From NCBI RefSeq assembly GCF_001612665.1, contig NZ_BDAX01000044.1:1-51305 (forward strand): a stretch of DNA of 51,305 nt, written 5' to 3'. The notes below the pieces were generated by a model that was given only the letters and a program-made list of their open reading frames with translations, was not told where the DNA came from and did no database searches. A program made the translations under genes and the position numbers. Positions 8,564 to 16,388 of this stretch are shown one piece after another. Each line of letters starts with the position of its first letter. Position 1 is the first letter of the stretch. The DNA comes from Nocardia alba NBRC 108234 (lineage in GTDB: Bacteria; Actinomycetota; Actinomycetes; Mycobacteriales; Mycobacteriaceae).

Positions 8564-9664
8564 CTACGGACTGGCGGCCAGGAACACGAACGCGGCGAAC
8601 AACGCCAGGTGAACGCCACCGTGGAGCAGGGTCGCGCGGCCGGGGACGACGGTGAGCGTGCTCACCACCACGGTCAGCGCGAGCAGCACCATCTGGGTGG
8701 CGCCCAGACCCAGCACCAGCGGTCCGCTCAACCAGATGGTCGCGATCGCGATCACCGGAATGGTCAGGCCGATGCTGGCCATCGCCGAGCCGAGCGCGAG
8801 GTTCAGACCGATCTGCACCTGATTGCGGCGCGCGGAGTTCACCGCCGCGATCGTCTCGGGCAACAGCACCAGCATCGCGATCACCACACCCACCGCCGAC
8901 TGCGGCAAGCCGGCCGAGGCCACCGCCGATTCGAGCGCGGGCGAGACCACCTTGGCCAGGCCGACCACGCACACCAGGGCGAGCACCAGCATCCCCAGGC
9001 TGATCAGCGCGATCCTGGTGGACGGCACGTGACCATGGGTGTCGCTCTCGTCGACCGCGCCACCGTCCTCCACCGGGAGGAAGTCGTCACGGTGGCGCAC
9101 CGTCTGCACCATCACGAACAGCCCGTACAGCGCCAGCGAGGCGACCGCGGCGAAGGCGAGCTGCGCCGACGAGAACTCCGGGCCCGGCGCACTGGTGGTG
9201 AAGGTGGGTAGCACCAGACTCAGCGTGGCCAGGGTCGCGACGGTAGCCAGCGCCGCGCCGGTCCCTTCCGCGTTGAACACCGCCACCCGCCTGCGCAGCG
9301 CGCCGATCAGCAGCACCAAACCGAAGATGCCGTTGCAGGTGATCATCACCGCGGCGAACACGGTGTCGCGAGCGAGCGAGGCCGCCTTGTCGCCGCCGGA
9401 GATCATCATCGTGACGATCAGCGCCACCTCGATCACGGTCACCGCCACCGCGAGGACCAGCGAGCCGTACGGTTCGCCGACCCGATGGGCCACCACCTCG
9501 GCGTGATAGACCGCCGCCAGCACCGCGCCGACCAGCGCCACACTCACCAACGCGACGATCAATCCCGGTACCGAACGACCCCAGCTGAGCACGAGCACGA
9601 GCGCGGCGAGGATGGGCACGTACATGGTCCATTTGGTCGTCAACGCGGCAATCATGGCTCCCAT
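8564..9664 (-). CDS. chaA: ChaA-like sodium or calcium/proton antiporter
   Basis: The product has about 366 residues and roughly 11 membrane helices. It matches the ChaA family of the CaCA superfamily: the N-terminal repeat carries HRVGEPYGSLVLAVAVTVIE and the C-terminal repeat LPETIAAVNSARRNQVQIG, the two acidic alpha-repeat helices. A short acidic, His-containing loop (about 205-225) joins the halves, as in E. coli ChaA. It probably exports calcium, sodium or potassium in exchange for protons. The start may be ATG 9664 or, with better spacing from GGAAGG, ATG 9655; the frame also extends to 9730. It is divergent from the phoU-like gene. Confidence 0.85.
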   Translation of the reverse strand: MGAMIAALTTKWTMYVPILAALVLVLSWGRSVPGLIVALVSVALVGAVLAAVYHAEVVAHRVGEPYGSLVLAVAVTVIEVALIVTMMISGGDKAASLARDTVFAAVMITCNGIFGLVLLIGALRRRVAVFNAEGTGAALATVATLATLSLVLPTFTTSAPGPEFSSAQLAFAAVASLALYGLFVMVQTVRHRDDFLPVEDGGAVDESDTHGHVPSTRIALISLGMLVLALVCVVGLAKVVSPALESAVASAGLPQSAVGVVIAMLVLLPETIAAVNSARRNQVQIGLNLALGSAMASIGLTIPVIAIATIWLSGPLVLGLGATQMVLLALTVVVSTLTVVPGRATLLHGGVHLALFAAFVFLAASP

Positions 9665-9758
9665 CCTTCCAGCTGGGAACAGGCACACCCGGATCCGTCG
9701 TCGCGGGATCTCGACGAGGGATTCACTCACACCCCCTCGATGGGGAACAATTCAGCGG

Positions 9759-10409
9759 GTGCGGACCCAGTTCACCCTCGAGCTCGTCGCTTTGGCCAAC
9801 GAGCTCACCCTGATGTCGCGCGTCGCAGGTGACGCGACCGAGCGGGTTACCCAGGCGCTGGCCGGCGCCGACCTCGCCGCCACCTACGAGGTGTTCGCGC
9901 TCGACGAGCAGCTACAGCAGATGTTCGCCGCGTGCGAATCGCGCACCATGGCGCTACTCGCGCTACAGGCCCCGGTGGCCCGCGATCTACGGCATGTGGT
10001 GACCGCGATTCAGGTCGCCGGCGAGCTGTCACGGATCGGTCGGCGTACCGAAACCGCTGGCCAGTACGTCTATCGGGCCCATCCGGCCGCGGTCGCGCCA
10101 GAACCGGTGATCGCCGAACTCGTGTCGATGGGCACGCTCGCGACCCGGTGCGTGGCACGGGTGAGCGCGTCGGTGGCAAACGGTCGATTCACCGCCGAGG
10201 ACGGCACCGACATCGAGGCGATGGAGACGCTGTGCAAGCAGTTGCGCACCGCGCTCACCGAGGCCGACGTGAGCACCGAGGCCGCGATCGATATGGCGTT
10301 GCTGGGCAGTCAATTCCAGCGCTGTGTCGATCACGCCGCCCGCATCGCACGCCTGATCCGCTTCCTGGACACCGGCATTCCGCCCGAATCGGGATCCCTG
10401 CCCGACTGA
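9759..10409 (+). CDS. phoU: PhoU-like phosphate-signalling protein
   Basis: The product has 216 residues and starts at GTG 9759 with RTQFTLELVALANEL, the typical PhoU opening. Two three-helix PhoU repeats can be traced (about 10-100 and 110-205), with the acidic and Arg-rich helix ALQAPVARDLRHVVTAIQVA in the first. PhoU proteins restrain Pst-dependent phosphate uptake and the phosphate two-component system. No pst genes are adjacent, so this may be a second, orphan copy. The frame extends upstream to 9612, but the family start and a GGGGA element 12 nt upstream favour 9759. Confidence 0.85.
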   Translation: MRTQFTLELVALANELTLMSRVAGDATERVTQALAGADLAATYEVFALDEQLQQMFAACESRTMALLALQAPVARDLRHVVTAIQVAGELSRIGRRTETAGQYVYRAHPAAVAPEPVIAELVSMGTLATRCVARVSASVANGRFTAEDGTDIEAMETLCKQLRTALTEADVSTEAAIDMALLGSQFQRCVDHAARIARLIRFLDTGIPPESGSLPD

Positions 10410-10414
10410 TTCAT

Positions 10415-10430
10415 TGTGATATCCATCACC
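10415..10430. promoter_or_regulatory. CRP-like site
   Basis: TGTGATATCCATCACC matches the CRP consensus TGTGA-N6-TCACA in all but the last base. It lies just past the phoU-like stop and about 178 bp before the nuclease lipoprotein gene, which is far for a direct activator site. Confidence 0.3.
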
Positions 10431-10607
10431 TAGGGTTTGCCTGTCGACGGCGAGGGTCACCTCCGCCGATAGATGAACGCTATCGATCCGCGATCAGATC
10501 ACGCTGTGCTGTGCGCGACCTCATAGCGGACAATCACTGACGACACCCGGTGCGGCCGTTAGGTTGTGCCGGTTCATTTTTCGACGATGCGTCTGGGCGG
10601 TACGGGC

Positions 10608-11384
10608 ATGAAGTGGTCTTCGATCAGCGGCACTACCACGGGACGAGCCGTGCTCTCCTTCGCCGCGGCACTAGGCCTGGCCGTGGTGACCGCCTGCTCG
10701 AATCCGGTGCTGGACAAGGTGAATCCGGGTCCCGGTGCCGCGGGCGCGGCGACGGCGTCGGGCAAGGAGGTGAGCGATTTGATCGCCACCCTCGTTGTCG
10801 CGCAGGAGGGCCCGATGACGGGCTACACGCGCGAGGAGTTCCCGCACTGGGACACCAACAAGCCCGAGCACGGCTTCACCGGCGACCTGGCCAAGTACTC
10901 GAAATGCACCAGCCGCGAGGTGATGATGCTGCGTGACGCCAACGGCAAGGTCACCCTCGACGCCAAGACCTGTGATCTGAAGGTGGCGGCCGGTGGTGGC
11001 TGGCAGGACCACTACGGCTTCATCGACAAGGCGACCGGCAAACTCGGGCCCTACAAATTCATCACCGATCCGGCCAAGGTCGACGCCGAACACATTGTGC
11101 CCCTTGCCGAAGCGTGGCGATCGGGCGCCGCCGACCGAGACAAGGACACCCGCCGCCGCATCGCCAACGACTCGATGAACCTGGTCGCCGCCGACCCCTC
11201 GGCCAACCGTTCCAAGGGTGATCAGGACCCCGCGAACTACCTGCCGCCCGGCGAGTTCCGGTGTGCCTATGTCGAGCACTACGTCAAGGTGAAGGTAAAA
11301 TACGCGTTGACCGTTGATACCGCAGAGCACACCGCGTTGCGCACCGCAGTCGACGACTGCCTACGCCGAGGAGAGTTCAAATAA
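10608..11384 (+). CDS. Exported HNH-type (DUF1524-like) nuclease lipoprotein
   Basis: The product has 258 residues from ATG 10608; in-frame starts at 10587 and 10566 also exist. A signal peptide ends in a lipobox-like LAVVTAC at about residue 30. The mature part carries the HNH/DUF1524 core: DAEHIVPLAEAW (catalytic His) followed by NDSMNLVAADPSANRSKGDQ (Asn/Asn metal side) and a closing FRCAYVEHYVKVK segment, as in small secreted actinobacterial nucleases. Four cysteines in the mature part could pair in the oxidising exterior. It likely degrades extracellular DNA for nutrients or in competition. A short acidic gene follows after 35 nt. Confidence 0.85.
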   Translation: MKWSSISGTTTGRAVLSFAAALGLAVVTACSNPVLDKVNPGPGAAGAATASGKEVSDLIATLVVAQEGPMTGYTREEFPHWDTNKPEHGFTGDLAKYSKCTSREVMMLRDANGKVTLDAKTCDLKVAAGGGWQDHYGFIDKATGKLGPYKFITDPAKVDAEHIVPLAEAWRSGAADRDKDTRRRIANDSMNLVAADPSANRSKGDQDPANYLPPGEFRCAYVEHYVKVKVKYALTVDTAEHTALRTAVDDCLRRGEFK

Positions 11385-11419
11385 GCGACCCCATCGAGAT
11401 CACCGCCGAGAGCGCCGTC

Positions 11420-11644
11420 ATGACCGAAGAGGAAGGGACGGTGTCCGGCGAGCTCGATGTCATGCTCGACGACGCGGGCAAGGGCCTCGTCCGCTATCGC
11501 GGCACCGATACCTGGTACACGATCGGCAATATCGCCTGCGATCCGCCGCGCACCTGGGACTGTGTCGCCGACCTGGTCAAGGCGATCAAGAAGGACGCGG
11601 GCACCCGCGACGTCGCGGGAAATACCGTGGTCTTCGAAGCGTGA
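11420..11644 (+). CDS. Small acidic protein of unknown function downstream of the nuclease
   Basis: The product has 74 residues, is clearly acidic at its N-terminus (TEEEGTVSGELDVMLDD), and has two Cys residues (ACDPPRTWDC) and no signal peptide. It follows the exported nuclease by 35 nt and so is probably co-transcribed. I do not recognise a family. The frame continues upstream to an ATA codon at 11381 preceded by AGGAGAG, so the real protein may be up to 13 residues longer. A role as intracellular inhibitor of the nuclease is conceivable but unproven. Confidence 0.6.
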   Translation: MTEEEGTVSGELDVMLDDAGKGLVRYRGTDTWYTIGNIACDPPRTWDCVADLVKAIKKDAGTRDVAGNTVVFEA

Positions 11645-11669
11645 GGCGCGAGCTGGCAATCTGGTAGCT

Positions 11670-12392
11670 ATGCCGCCTGCCTCTCGACAACCACCGCCCA
11701 CCGAGGTCGCCTGGTCCTCGTTCTGTCGTCGCACGCCGATCGTGGTGACCATGATCGCGAGCGCGGCGGTGCTGATCACCGCCCTCACCTGGGAGGTCAC
11801 CAGCGGCGTCAGCGCGATGGACACCGCGGTGCTCGACTGGATGATCGCGCACCGCGGCGAAACGCTCACCGATATCGCCACGGTGATCACCGACCTCGGC
11901 AGCACCCTGTCGATGACGATTCTGGCGGTGCTCACCATCACCGGGTTCCTGCTGCGGCGCAATCCGCCGGTGGCCGCCCTGGTCGCGGGCACCTCGCTGG
12001 GGGCGGGTGTGCTGGTGTGGGTGATCAAACGCCTCGTCGGGCGGCAGCGACCGCCCGAGGCGTCCCGGCTGGTCTTCGAACCGAGCCTGTCGTATCCCTC
12101 GGGACATACGCTCGGTTCCACGGTGGTCGTCGGCATCGTGGCGATCGTGGTGATCCCCCGTCTGCGTAGGCACTGGGCCCGGGTGTGCGCCACCGTGTTC
12201 GCGGTCGCCTTTCCGATCGCCGTCGGATTGTCGCGGATCTATCTGGGTGTCCACTGGACCACCGATGTGCTCGCGGGCTGGATCATCGGGCTGCTGTGGC
12301 TGGTCCTGTGCGTCACCGCCTTCACCCGCGTGCTGTGCCCTCAGCCCACCGCGATCACGACCTTGCCGAACGACGCGCCCGAACGCAGGTAG
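11670..12392 (+). CDS. PAP2-family lipid phosphatase
   Basis: The product has 240 residues with five or six membrane helices. All three PAP2 motifs are present: KRLVGRQRP (about residues 118-126), YPSGH (about 142-146) and SRIYLGVHWTTDVLAG (about 192-207), giving the catalytic His and Arg residues. Likely substrates are undecaprenyl diphosphate, phosphatidic acid or phosphatidylglycerol phosphate. The start ATG 11670 lies 25 nt after the small acidic gene. The last 52 nt overlap the end of the convergent dehydrogenase gene. Confidence 0.9.
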   Translation: MPPASRQPPPTEVAWSSFCRRTPIVVTMIASAAVLITALTWEVTSGVSAMDTAVLDWMIAHRGETLTDIATVITDLGSTLSMTILAVLTITGFLLRRNPPVAALVAGTSLGAGVLVWVIKRLVGRQRPPEASRLVFEPSLSYPSGHTLGSTVVVGIVAIVVIPRLRRHWARVCATVFAVAFPIAVGLSRIYLGVHWTTDVLAGWIIGLLWLVLCVTAFTRVLCPQPTAITTLPNDAPERR

Positions 12393-13369
12393 TCGTAGGC
12401 GTCGGCGGCCTTGTCGGCATCGAATTCGCGATCGATCACCGGGCGCAGGCGATGCTCGGCGATCACCCGGTTCATCGCCTCGAAACCGGCGCGGCTGCCG
12501 ACCGCGATGCGCCGGATCGACAGGTAGGACGAGCCGAAGGGGTTGTCCGGCAGGCTGGTTCCCGGTGCGGGCGCCATCGCGCCGACCATCGTCACCGTCG
12601 AGTTGTAGGCGCCCGCTCGCACCGATTGTTCGAGCGTGGGCAGCCCGACCGTGTCGATGACATGCTCGGCACCGGTCCCGGTCAGGTCCATCACCGCGTC
12701 ACCCCAGTTCCCGGTGACGGTGCGATCGATCACCGTGTCGGCGCCCAGCGCCCGCAACCGTTGCGCCTTCGCCTGGCTGGAGGTGATCGAGATGACCTCG
12801 GCGCCGAGGATTTTCGCGAACTGGATCGCGTACAGCGCCACCGCGCCGCTGCCGACGGTGACCACGCGCGCGCCGGACGCGGGCGGAGCGGGTGTGGTGA
12901 GCGCCGACCAGGCGACCATGCCCGCGCAACTCAGGGTCGCCGCCTCCGTGTCGGTGAGGTGCGCCGGCACGTGCACGATCGAGTCCTCTTCGATCAGCGC
13001 GTAGGTAGCGAGAAATCCGTCGTAGTTCGCGCCGTATTGCTCGGCGGCCGTGGCGAGGGTTTGCGGACCGTCGACCCAGCGGACGAAGTAGCTCGCGGTG
13101 ATCCGGTCGCCGATTCCCGCGCGGGTCACTCCGGGGCCGAGCGCGATCACCTCACCTACGCCGTCGGAGAGCGGGATGACGCCCGCGGTGGCGGGTAGCG
13201 GGTAGGTGCCGTCCATCAGCATCAGGTCTCGGCGGTTCACTGAAGCCGCGCGGACCCGGATAAGGACCTGATGCGGACCCGGTTCCGGCCGTTGCTGCGC
13301 GGACCGGGTGAGACCACCGTCGAGGTGATAGGCGTAGGCGTGATCGGAATGGAGTTCGTTGTCGGACAT
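12341..13369 (-). CDS. Zinc-independent MDR-family alcohol dehydrogenase / quinone oxidoreductase
   Basis: The product has 342 residues. The N-terminal GroES-like domain carries HQVLIRVRAASVNRRDLML, where zinc-dependent enzymes would have a metal-binding Cys; here it is Arg-Asp, so the catalytic zinc is absent. The Rossmann part has VVTVGSGAVALYAIQFAKILG (about 180-200) for NAD(P)H. It belongs to the MDR superfamily, near quinone oxidoreductases. It is divergent from the XRE regulator gene, with a palindrome between them, so it is the likely regulated target. The start ATG 13369 lacks a clear ribosome site; CAGAGT lies 7 nt upstream as a possible -10. Confidence 0.88.
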   Translation of the reverse strand: MSDNELHSDHAYAYHLDGGLTRSAQQRPEPGPHQVLIRVRAASVNRRDLMLMDGTYPLPATAGVIPLSDGVGEVIALGPGVTRAGIGDRITASYFVRWVDGPQTLATAAEQYGANYDGFLATYALIEEDSIVHVPAHLTDTEAATLSCAGMVAWSALTTPAPPASGARVVTVGSGAVALYAIQFAKILGAEVISITSSQAKAQRLRALGADTVIDRTVTGNWGDAVMDLTGTGAEHVIDTVGLPTLEQSVRAGAYNSTVTMVGAMAPAPGTSLPDNPFGSSYLSIRRIAVGSRAGFEAMNRVIAEHRLRPVIDREFDADKAADAYDYLRSGASFGKVVIAVG

Positions 13370-13404
13370 GGGAACAACTCTGTCGGTGACGGTGCGACCG
13401 TGCG

Positions 13405-13420
13405 ATTCCCTCCAGGGAAT
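13405..13420. promoter_or_regulatory. Operator-like palindrome between dehydrogenase and XRE regulator genes
   Basis: ATTCCCT and AGGGAAT are separated by 2 nt, a perfect inverted repeat midway in the 107-bp divergent intergenic region. Its place suits binding by the adjacent XRE-family protein to control both promoters. Confidence 0.5.
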
Positions 13421-13476
13421 GGGAGCCACCTTGTCGGCGGGAATGACGGCGGTGGTCGACGCTGTTCAGTCCTGTC

Positions 13477-14280
13477 ATGACAACCGCGCTGCCGACGACG
13501 GGGTTCGGCCCGCAACTGCGTCACTGGCGGACGTTGCGCCGAGTCAGCCAACTCGACCTGGCGATCCGTGCCGAGACCAGCCAGCGATACCTGAGTTTTC
13601 TCGAGCAGGGCAGGTCGCAGCCCGGTCGCACGATGGTGGTGCGGCTGGCCGAATCGCTCGAGCTGTCCCTGCGCGACCGCAACACCTTGCTGCTGGCCGC
13701 GGGCTTCGCGCCGGTCTTCCCCGAAAGCGATCTGGCCGCACCGGAATTGGCGCCCGTACGCGAGGCGATCAGCGCGGTCCTCGACGGGCACCTGCCCTAC
13801 CCGGCGCTGGTGGCCCGGCCGCGCGGCGAACTCGTCACCGCCAACGCCGCGTTCGACCTGTTCACCGAGGGCGTGGACCCGGACCTGCTGCGCGCGCCGA
13901 TCAATGTCCTTCGACTGGCCCTGCACCCCGACGGTGTCGCCCCCCGGGTGCGCAACCTCCCCGAATGGGGCAGGCACATCATGGATTCGCTGCGTGGCCG
14001 CGCCGCGCACACCCCCGATCCCGCCCTCGACGAGCTCATCGCCGAGCTGTCGAGCTACCTGCCCCCACCCTGCCCCGGGCCCGACCACGTCGGCTTCGCC
14101 GTCCCGCTGCACCTGCGCACCCCCGACGGTGACCTCCGCTTGATCACCACTCTCACCTCCTTCGCGACCGCCACCGACGTCACCATCGCCGAACTCCACC
14201 TGGAAGCGTTTCTGCCCGCCGACGCGGACACCGCGCGCATCCTGCGGCTGCGCGCGGCACGTCACCGATCGACACCGTGA
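13477..14280 (+). CDS. XRE-family regulator with MmyB-like ligand-binding domain
   Basis: The product has 267 residues. Residues about 8-65 form a helix-turn-helix domain (LRHWRTLRRVSQLDLAIRAE, then SQRYLSFLEQGRSQPGR), and the rest (about 95-260) fits the MmyB-like fold that in related proteins binds small hydrophobic ligands. This architecture is common in actinobacteria next to an oxidoreductase gene of the opposite orientation, as here. It is probably a repressor of the divergent MDR dehydrogenase and of itself. The gene ends at a strong bidirectional hairpin. Confidence 0.88.
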   Translation: MTTALPTTGFGPQLRHWRTLRRVSQLDLAIRAETSQRYLSFLEQGRSQPGRTMVVRLAESLELSLRDRNTLLLAAGFAPVFPESDLAAPELAPVREAISAVLDGHLPYPALVARPRGELVTANAAFDLFTEGVDPDLLRAPINVLRLALHPDGVAPRVRNLPEWGRHIMDSLRGRAAHTPDPALDELIAELSSYLPPPCPGPDHVGFAVPLHLRTPDGDLRLITTLTSFATATDVTIAELHLEAFLPADADTARILRLRAARHRSTP

Positions 14281-14310
14281 CGGCCCTCGATCAGCGACGA
14301 TCGAGGGCCG
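14281..14310. terminator. Bidirectional hairpin between convergent genes
   Basis: CGGCCCTCGATC is repeated as its perfect reverse complement after a 6-nt loop, directly after the XRE gene stop and before the monooxygenase gene stop. There is no U-tract on either side. Confidence 0.7.
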
Positions 14311-14316
14311 CCCGGA

Positions 14317-15528
14317 TCACGGTGCGGCAGTGACGGATTCCGCCCGCACCGGCGCGTCCCAATCGATGCGGTAGCGCCGTTCGGCGCCCATGGTCTTCTC
14401 CGGGTTCATCACGGTCTTGACCATGAGCGGCATCACCGCGTTCATCACCCTGCGGGCGAACGGTCCCGGGGTCTTGCTGTGGTTGATCTTCGCCGCGCGG
14501 GCCGCGATGCCCTCCACCCGATTCCGGCGCAGCTGCTCATACTTCGCGAAAGCCTCGGTGGGCGCGGGGATATCGCGCAGACAGCGAGCGAGCTGCACGG
14601 CGCTCTCGATCGCGAGCGAGGCGCCCTGTCCGGAGCTGTTCGACGGTGCGTGCACCGAATCACCCACCAGGACGATCCGATCGCGATACCAGTGCGGCAC
14701 CGGCGGCATGATGTGCAGCGCGCCGGCGATCTCGAGATTCTCCGCCGTGGTGCGCCGGGCGAATTCGCCGCCCGGCGAGTCGGGTGCATAGGTCTCGCGC
14801 AGGACGCGCAGCCAGTGCTCCGCCGGCAGGGCTCGCGCCTCGGTGAGCGAAAGATACTGCTTACTCGGCAGATTCGCGCCCCACACCGCGCGACCGTCGG
14901 CCAGCTTCCAATACAGGTAGTAGGCGTTGGTCCCGAAGGCGAACACCATGGTGTCGTCGGGCAGGTCCAGGTCGCATTCCACCATCGCGCCGAATCCGAG
15001 CATTCCGGTGTAGTCGGGACCCGGCGCGGCCGGATCGATCAGACCTCGCACGGTCGAACGGATTCCGTCCGCGCCGACGAGGACATCGGCGGTGGCGGTG
15101 GATCCGTCGGTGAAGTGCGCGGTGACACCATCGGGGTGTTCGTCGACGTGGGACAGCCGTTTGCCGTAGCTGAACGCGACGCCGGCGGCGACCGCGTGAT
15201 CGTGCAGGGCGCGGTGCAATTCGCCACGGTCGACGGCCATCAGCGGAGGCTGATCGGCCAGCACCGGCATGACGTGTTCGCGACCGCCCACGCGCAGTCG
15301 CATCTGCGCGACCGGCAGCGCGATCTCGCGCACGGCGTCGCCCGCGCCGATGAGGTCGAGTGCCGCGACACCGTTGGGCGCCAGCGCGAGCCCGGAGCCG
15401 ATGCCCTCGGACGGACCGGAATAGGCCTCGTACACGTGGGCGTGGATGCCTGCCTTGTGCAGGGCGGTGGCGGCGACGGGTCCGGCGATGCCGCCGCCGA
15501 TGATCAATGCGGAACGGGTGGTGGACAT
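14317..15528 (-). CDS. FAD-dependent aromatic or antibiotic monooxygenase
   Basis: The product has 403 residues, of the class A flavoprotein monooxygenase family (PHBH-like, TetX-sized). It shows the FAD motif GGGIAGPVAATALHKAG (about 11-27), the VLVGADGIRSTVR motif (about 150-162) and RIVLVGDSVHAPSNSSGQGA (about 288-307). It hydroxylates an aromatic or polyketide-like substrate using NAD(P)H and oxygen. The start has GGAGAT 6 nt upstream. It lies downstream of padR on the same strand (145-bp gap) and of a multidrug exporter, suggesting detoxification of a compound sensed by PadR. Confidence 0.88.
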   Translation of the reverse strand: MSTTRSALIIGGGIAGPVAATALHKAGIHAHVYEAYSGPSEGIGSGLALAPNGVAALDLIGAGDAVREIALPVAQMRLRVGGREHVMPVLADQPPLMAVDRGELHRALHDHAVAAGVAFSYGKRLSHVDEHPDGVTAHFTDGSTATADVLVGADGIRSTVRGLIDPAAPGPDYTGMLGFGAMVECDLDLPDDTMVFAFGTNAYYLYWKLADGRAVWGANLPSKQYLSLTEARALPAEHWLRVLRETYAPDSPGGEFARRTTAENLEIAGALHIMPPVPHWYRDRIVLVGDSVHAPSNSSGQGASLAIESAVQLARCLRDIPAPTEAFAKYEQLRRNRVEGIAARAAKINHSKTPGPFARRVMNAVMPLMVKTVMNPEKTMGAERRYRIDWDAPVRAESVTAAP

Positions 15529-15624
15529 GGGTGATCTCCAGATCTGATGTCGGCGTCACCCAGCTATCCTGTGGTTGCCAGCCTCGGGCCGGGCACGCCT
15601 GGTTTCGGGACGGTTTCTCGGGCT

Positions 15625-15650
15625 CGGTGAGGTGTTGCCGCACTTCACCG
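15625..15650. repeat. Hairpin between padR and monooxygenase genes
   Basis: CGGTGAGGTG and CACTTCACCG form a 10-bp stem with one mismatch and a 6-nt loop in the gap after the padR stop. It may attenuate read-through into the monooxygenase gene, but there is no U-tract. Confidence 0.3.
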
Positions 15651-15673
15651 GGTCCGGGGTCTCGGGGCGGGAG

Positions 15674-16309
15674 CTAGTCGGTCCCCCTCTCGCCGAGTTC
15701 GGGGATCTGTTCGGTGGGCATGCCATCGACATGCCACTGCCGCCAGAGTTCGAGGCCCTCGAAGGTGCCCTCGGCCAGTTCGTCGCGCAGGGCCCGCGCC
15801 CAATTGGCCTCGGCTTCCAGCATCGCCAGGCCGAATTCCGATTCGACGAGGAACAGCCGGGGCAGCGTCAGCGCGCCGAGTTCGGCCCTGGTGGTCTCGA
15901 TGGTGCGTTCCAGCGCCGCGATACGGGTACCGAGCAGGACGATCACCTCGTCCGGCGGCAACACTGCCAGAATCGACAGGCCCGCGGTGAAGCGGTGGTG
16001 TTCGGGCTCGGGCGCGGCGAGCAGTTCGCGGGTCCAGTCGGCCATCTCGGCGCGCCCGGCGTCGGTGATCCGGTAGATCACCCGCTCGGGGCGCGCGCCC
16101 TCACGTTCGCTGCCGACGACCTCGAGGAATCCGGCCTTCGCCATGTTCTGCACGACGGTGTAGAGCGAGCCCCACTTGATGTCCATATCGCGGTCTTTGC
16201 CGTGCGCGCGCAGGGTGGCGGCGATCTCGTAGCGGTGCATCGGACGCTGCACGATCACCGAGAGCACGGCGAGCGCCAGCAGATTGTTCACTTTGCGCTT
16301 GGTAGCCAT
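15674..16309 (-). CDS. PadR-family transcriptional regulator
   Basis: The product has 211 residues. The N-terminal winged helix (about 8-85: LALAVLSVIVQRPMHRYEIA, then KWGSLYTVVQNMAKAGFLEV) is the PadR DNA-binding domain. The C-terminal half is the helical Vir_act_alpha_C-type dimerisation part of subfamily-1 PadR proteins. A GGAGG site sits 6 nt before the ATG, and a 30-bp palindrome lies just upstream, so autoregulation is likely. It stands between an MFS exporter gene and a flavin monooxygenase gene on the same strand. PadR proteins of this kind are commonly drug- or phenol-responsive repressors. Confidence 0.88.
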   Translation of the reverse strand: MATKRKVNNLLALAVLSVIVQRPMHRYEIAATLRAHGKDRDMDIKWGSLYTVVQNMAKAGFLEVVGSEREGARPERVIYRITDAGRAEMADWTRELLAAPEPEHHRFTAGLSILAVLPPDEVIVLLGTRIAALERTIETTRAELGALTLPRLFLVESEFGLAMLEAEANWARALRDELAEGTFEGLELWRQWHVDGMPTEQIPELGERGTD

Positions 16310-16321
16310 GACCGTCCTCCT

Positions 16322-16351
16322 TACTCGTCTACGAATATACGTCTACGAGTA
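16322..16351. promoter_or_regulatory. Operator-like palindrome upstream of padR
   Basis: TACTCGT and ACGAGTA are the outer arms of a 30-bp imperfect palindrome with a central ATAT and matching inner ACG/CGT steps. It also reads as a tandem repeat of CGTCTACGA. It abuts the padR ribosome site, where PadR would block its own transcription. Confidence 0.5.
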
Positions 16352-16388
16352 TTCGGCGGCAAGGCTCGGTCGCCGGCGTCGACCGCGT

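Noticed and set aside
11381..11383. ATA start for the small acidic gene, with AGGAGAG just upstream
   Set aside because: The ribosome site is well placed, but ATA starts are very rare; ATG 11420 is kept, with the longer form noted.
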